A program made the translations under genes and the position numbers. Shown here piece after piece: positions 54,740 to 59,253 of a stretch of 59,253 nucleotides of DNA; the first letter of the stretch is position 1; each line of letters opens with the position of its first letter. The notes below the pieces were generated by a model. That model made no database searches and was not told the origin of the DNA. It saw only the letters and a list, made by a program, of their open reading frames with translations. Source of the stretch: Nemertoderma westbladi (Eukaryota > Xenacoelomorpha > Nemertodermatida > Nemertodermatidae); NCBI GenBank assembly GCA_032718475.1, contig JAUCBJ010005025.1, forward strand, positions 1 through 59,253, written 5' to 3'.

Positions 54740-55845
54740 CTTTCAGGAAGATATTTTTCACGTGCTGTTTTCCCCGACAAGCAGTTATCCAAAACGGAAT
54801 GCAGTTCATGTTTTAGTGTGTTAGTGCCCGAAAAATACATAGCCTCGGGTATTAGGAATGAGAATAAAGCCTCTGTTACGAAAAGTGGAAAGCCCTGGTT
54901 TTACCTGGATTGTGAAGCAGCGAAGACATTATTTAAAAACTCATTATATTTGTGGCATAAAAATAAATTACCAGAATCGTTGACAGCCCTGCAGAACCAA
55001 CGAATATATTACCGCAAAGAACTTAGGAGGGCGAGGTATAATTCTAATAAACATAAGACAGATAAGTTATTTCATTTAAAAAAAACTAGTCCTAGAGAGT
55101 TTTGGCGAAAGCTTGAAAATTCTTGTAATCAGGGTAACGACCCAAAATGGCCAATATTGCAGGAATTTGAAAAGCATTTTCGGGATTTGTCATCTGGTGA
55201 AGGCACATTTGAATACATGGGTACACAAAGTAGTACTGGTAGTAATTTTGAGCTTGTAGGGAATTTTTTTAAATTGACTTAGGTGCACCTTTCGAAGAGG
55301 AAGAAGTAGCTGCGCTGCGCGTTAGGGCACCAGGAGAAGATAGGATTCTCAATGAGTTTCTAAGATAAGGTGTAAATGAATTAAGTCCAGTAATTAAATG
55401 CATTTCTAATGCAGTTTTTTTATAAAGGATATTTTCTCAAGTATGTGCTATCGGATTGATAATGCCATTGCATAAAAAAGGGCAGCGCTTTGGATCCCTT
55501 GAATTACCATGGTATAACTTGATTAAGTTGTTTAAATAAACTACTTACTTCACTGTTAAATAAACGATTGCATTGGTGGGTTGATATTATATATAAACTA
55601 AGTTTATTGACTTTCGTAAGGCTTCTGACAAAGTAGATAGTTCAGCCCTTTGGTCGAAATTGAAAATCTAGGCTTCTGTAGGAAAGTACTAGTTCTAATT
55701 AAAAGTTTGTATAATAAAATGTTATTTGCAACGGAGAGGTATCTGAAGAATTTGTGTGCTTACGAGGAGTTTTACAGGGAGATTGTCTTTCTCCCATTCT
55801 ATTTTCACTTTTTATTAATGATTTGGAGTCAGAAATGATGGTGAA
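54740..55845 (+). pseudogene. decayed LINE: linker and RT fragment
   Basis: From 54818 a 154-codon frame (KPWFYLDCEAAKTLFKNSLY, YYRKELRRARY, SPREFWRKLENSC) matches the linker between endonuclease and RT of jockey/CR1-like LINEs. Further on, broken frames still show MPLHKKGQ, FIDFRKASDKVD, LIKSLYNKM and LPFYFHFLLM, the remains of RT motifs, with many stops. It starts a few bases beyond the right arm of the inverted repeat, which may have truncated it. Confidence 0.6.
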
Positions 55846-56135
55846 GGGTATTGAATGAATTAGTTTTGGTTATGTTAAACTATTTATGTTACTATGCAGA
55901 TATACTGTCGGATTCTTACAAAGGTTTGCAACCGACCCGGTTTATCAATGTCGCTTTGTTAGCGCATTTGATAAAAAAGACGTTCTTTCAATCTCAATTT
56001 TCATATATTGTGACTTCTTCCTGTTACTTAAGAAACCATGCAATAATGAAGCAAAATGTCCGGTCTGATACACCCAGTGGGAATGGCGCTAGTGTACCTT
56101 CAACGAAGGCCGCTCTAGTACATTAGATCAAGTTT
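55846..56135. other. intergenic, no gene seen
   Basis: Overlapping short frames only; none recognisable. Confidence 0.35.
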
Positions 56136-56435
56136 ATTAGATCAATGGTTGGTATGGCAAAATTACCGGTTGCCATGGTAACTGTGACTTGAAAATATGA
56201 TCAATAAATTAATTTCGGTCGATATAGTGGGGGTAGGAGTTGGTCCCGTTGCATCAAGTTCATTAGATCAATGGTTGGTATGGCTAAACTACCGGTTGCC
56301 ATGGTAACTGTGACTTGAAAATATGATCAATAAACTTATTTTGGTCGATATAGTGGGGGCAGGAGTTGGTCCCGTTGCATCATGTTCATTAGATCAATAG
56401 TTGGTATGGCAAAAACTACCGGTTGCCATGGTAAC
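56136..56435. repeat. 126-bp tandem repeat, 2.4 copies
   Basis: Copies start at 56136, 56262 and 56388 (ATTAGATCAATGGTTGG). Each has ACCGGTTGCCATGGTAAC, which contains the palindromes ACCGGT and GTTGCCATGGTAAC (GTTACCATGG on the other strand). The third copy is cut short. Confidence 0.85.
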
Positions 56436-57342
56436 TGGGAGTTTTAATCAAGCCTATGCACATCGCCATAGTCGATATAGTTGGAGTAGGTAAATGTTCT
56501 ACATCTACAGTGATAGGATTGCTAGTTTTCGCTGGTCACACTACCTGACCCCTGTATGCAGCTTTCCAGGTCGTATCTATAGTAGGTCATGATATAAGTA
56601 TAATCAATAGGAAAAACATTCCATACATGTAGTAATGAAAACTTCTCCACTAGCTCTTTTACATTGCGTACATGAATAGTATTCCGATTTAAATCAGCAT
56701 TTAAATCGCCTGACCAACGTCTTGTCTAGTTATTGACCATTAGTCTGTGACTGCTCGCTCAATAACTAGTGAAATATCATTAAATAAATTAAATAACTCA
56801 TCAGACACAGACGAGCTGGATTGCACATCAACATGAAAATTAAGTGTTAAAAGTAAACTGTGCATTCGGGAAATTTAAATTTATGGCCTGGAGCCGCCTA
56901 TTATTTGTATGCACTTTGGAAACATTATTTTGAAATTGATTTTTTCCATAAGATACAAAGTCCACCGCTAGGCCTACCCTGACACACTTCATCTCTCAAG
57001 TAAGTAGCAGGTATAACATGGAAATCATAAGTTGGAAATAAATTCTTGAACTTTTTACAATTATCGTTCGCAAAAAATGTTCTTGGAGACATAATATGTC
57101 GGTCCCTAATAGTAGCGTGTTAATAAAATCGACTATCAATCCCTAACCCGGTTGAATTAAATGAGGTTACTGTAATAATTGAATTGTTTATAAAGTTTGG
57201 AGGGCAAGGATTAGGAGAGGTAGTCTGTGACACCATATTTATTTTGTGATTAACATGAATAAAACTTTATATGTAAACATCACCAACCAGTATACCTGGC
57301 TCCCCAATGACCCCCCTCGGTAGGACGATATCCAGCCTTGAG
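56436..57342. other. intergenic, no gene seen
   Basis: AT-rich, without a recognisable gene or repeat beyond short direct repeats of GGTCGATATAGT. Confidence 0.4.
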
Positions 57343-57641
57343 GTACGTCCACTCTTGAATTTGCAGGACATTGCTTTCGCCGTGAGGACCAGCCAGTGCA
57401 TAATCTTGTACTTTGGCAGCCTCATGGAGTGAATAAGCATGGTGGACAGCCCATGACTTTCTTGAGACGCATCTTAAAGGACACTGGCCTTAAAGATGCG
57501 GATGATCTAGCAAATGTCATGGGTGATAGGGAGTTGTGGCGGTGCAATTTTGTTGACAAGCCGGCACAGCATGCTTAAAAATGCAGCTGCAATGCAGCAT
57601 GCCGATCCTAGTAGTAGTAGTAGTAGTAGTACGTCCACTCT
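57343..57641 (+). mobile_element. 5'-truncated LINE copy with 13-bp target duplication and (TAG)n tail
   Basis: GTACGTCCACTCT occurs at 57343-57355 and 57629-57641. Between them lies the last part of the same LINE as at 3389-5110 (GHCFRREDQP, LVLWQPHGVNKHGG, MTFLRRILKDTGL, DRELWR), then a short UTR and a (TAG)n tail (57608-57628). The long target duplication, 5' truncation and tail are typical of target-primed reverse transcription and show that (TAG)n is this family's true 3' end. Product is a 60-codon fragment, not functional. Confidence 0.9.
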
Positions 57642-58640
57642 CTGACACAGTACACTGGAAAGCCATGTGGCAGGACTCAATACCACCTCAAGCTTTTTCG
57701 AACATAGCGAGACTCTAAAGCTGGCTGAACGCGAATCTGTAGCGGATACCTTCTTAATACCATTAGGGATTACCTGAATATTCTGGGACTCTAAGCATTC
57801 AGTAATATCAGATTCCGTTGTATCCGGGCAACAATGGAATAAGAAAACATCAGATGGAGCTGCCCGTAGATGTGGTCGATTCTCATCACAATTACCCACA
57901 TCCGCTGGGCTGGACTTAGTCCCTACAATCAGTGGTTAACATGGGCGGTGCGTGGGTTGGGTGTGCCACTCACCACCATCATCGACAATTAACTCACCAC
58001 CACCATAATCCTCCTTTGAATTAGGCCGGGGAAGTTAAACGCTTCCCCTACCACCACACCAGTAGGTAGAGGTGACCTATTTGCTGTTGCCAAAGGTGAG
58101 TAATAACCCCGACTATGGGCTACTAAGCGCATACATCTCTACTGGTCGTGGCACCGGTGGTATAATTGCCTTTCTGCGGCATGGACCGAAGTGGCTGGTT
58201 GTGGTTAGAGTTCACTGCATCCCTAAATGAATTAACTGAATGAACCGCTGGTGGGGGGTCCACGAGGAGGGGAACACCAACATTGCTCTCTGGTACAGCC
58301 TGTCTACTGCATAACCATAAGATCCCTTCACATTTCAGCTATTTAATTTTGCTTCTATTTTACAGCTGGTCACAGCTGGTAGTTGCTAAGGCTTTATCCT
58401 ATCCATACAAGATACAATGTCAACAAGTTTTATATCATTATTTTTGTTTTGAGAAATACTGTGTGATGTGGATGTGGTGGGGTGTGTATACTTTATACAT
58501 ATAATTTCTCTACTAAATAATATGTTGTACTAATGCACAGATATGTAGACACGCAGATACGTACACATGTTTCGGTTGTGGAATCATCTTCTAAACTTAG
58601 AAGCTTCCTAAGATTATATTAGAAAATGAATACAGTATAA
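57642..58640. other. intergenic, no gene seen
   Basis: No recognisable gene. A hairpin GGGGAAG (58028-58034) with CTTCCCC (58042-58048) sits in a CCACCACCA-rich patch. Confidence 0.4.
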
Positions 58641-59253
58641 ATTTTGGGTGGTGTGGCAATATGAGGGATATCTTCAGTAAAATGGATATCCTTGATAGTT
58701 ACAAGAATAAATCCAGTTTTCAGGTCAGCAGATTCGAAAATTTGTGCCACAATTTATTCGAAATAAAGTGGAAGGTAGTGGTAGCATCCAAACCGAAGCT
58801 CTGGACTTACGCAAGTTTAAACACGCATTTCAATGTGAAGCATATGTTCAGGCACACTTGCTGAGGTCCACAAGGTCTATGATGGCAAAGTTCAAATGTG
58901 GGGTCTTACCTATCAATATAGAAGTTGGGAGATTCCAGGGAAAACCACTTGAGGAGAGGATATGCCCTGTTTGCTACAACGGTATAGAGGATGAGATCCA
59001 TTATCTGTTTAATTGCCCTGCTTTAGAGGAGGATAGGTTGAAAATAAAGGACTTACTTGTAAGCGGGGAAATAGCCGTATCAATGGGAATCGATCAAATA
59101 AAGTTAGCAAAATGTATACGGAAAATGTACGACACTAGGCAGGAAAAATTAAATAATTAAAGGGGCAACTACTTGGGTGTTTATATTAATATTAATTAAT
59201 ATTTATTAATTTGGTGTGATCCAAAACATTTAAAAGGTGTATTATTAATTAGT
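58641..59253 (+). pseudogene. LINE C-terminal fragment with zinc-finger motif
   Basis: A frame at 58661 (DIFSKMDILDSYKNKSSFQV) shifts near 58745 to a 138-codon frame (to 59160) with LRKFKHAFQCEAYV, MAKFKCGVLPINIEVGR, then RICPVCYNGIEDEIHYLFNC, the C-x2-C...H...C motif at the C-terminus of many LINE ORF2 proteins. The frame ends KLNN and an AT-rich 3' UTR follows to the window edge. The 5' part is absent. Confidence 0.65.

Overview
This window looks like AT-rich nuclear DNA from an invertebrate animal. It is dominated by mobile elements, satellites and foldback repeats; no bacterial gene, rRNA or convincing tRNA is visible. The species cannot be named from sequence alone. Frequent ACCGGT and TAGGCCTA words, LINE, BEL/Pao and piggyBac relics, and invertebrate-style dispersed repeats fit a marine invertebrate (inference).

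Left part (1-9 kb): a small TIR element (319-616), two members of a small one-pass membrane protein family with a C-terminal PPxY motif (1249-1590 and 5665-6039, minus strand), a 35-bp minisatellite (2744-3388), a decayed LINE on the minus strand (3389-5110) whose reverse transcriptase catalytic box is split by another small insertion, and a 57-bp minisatellite. From 8993 to 15581 lies a 6.6-kb satellite of about 300 copies of a 22-bp unit, each containing a 15-bp palindrome.

Centre (15.6-39 kb): nested BEL/Pao-type LTR retrotransposons. An outer element on the minus strand keeps an RT/RNase H/integrase ORF (32969-36727), a zinc-knuckle/protease ORF (36746-38242) and a degraded third ORF (about 18710-19790). 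A 12,465-bp element (20066-32530, plus strand) has inserted into it. The inner element has two 1203-bp LTRs that match throughout by eye, TGT...ACA ends and a 5-bp duplication, ACAGG. It encodes Gag and protease, has lost RT and integrase by an internal deletion, and carries a third ORF with several zinc knuckles. In both elements the third ORF is interrupted by an in-frame TGA at what looks like the same place. This pair of elements, with recoding-like stops, a structured RNA leader and an integrase lacking two of three catalytic residues, is the most unusual feature of the window. A broken LINE ORF1 with a SAP domain and coiled coil follows at 38431-39020.

Right part (39-59 kb): mostly non-coding. 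It contains a third PPxY membrane gene (43787-44152) preceded 30 nt upstream by a 44-codon membrane microprotein ORF, two piggyBac-like non-autonomous elements carrying perfect GGTCAnnnTGACC palindromes, a 5.4-kb inverted repeat with 1.6-kb arms, a 126-bp tandem repeat, and fragments of at least two LINE families, one with a clean 13-bp target duplication and a (TAG)n tail.

The likely host genes are the three PPxY genes and perhaps the microprotein. Nearly everything else is transposon-derived.
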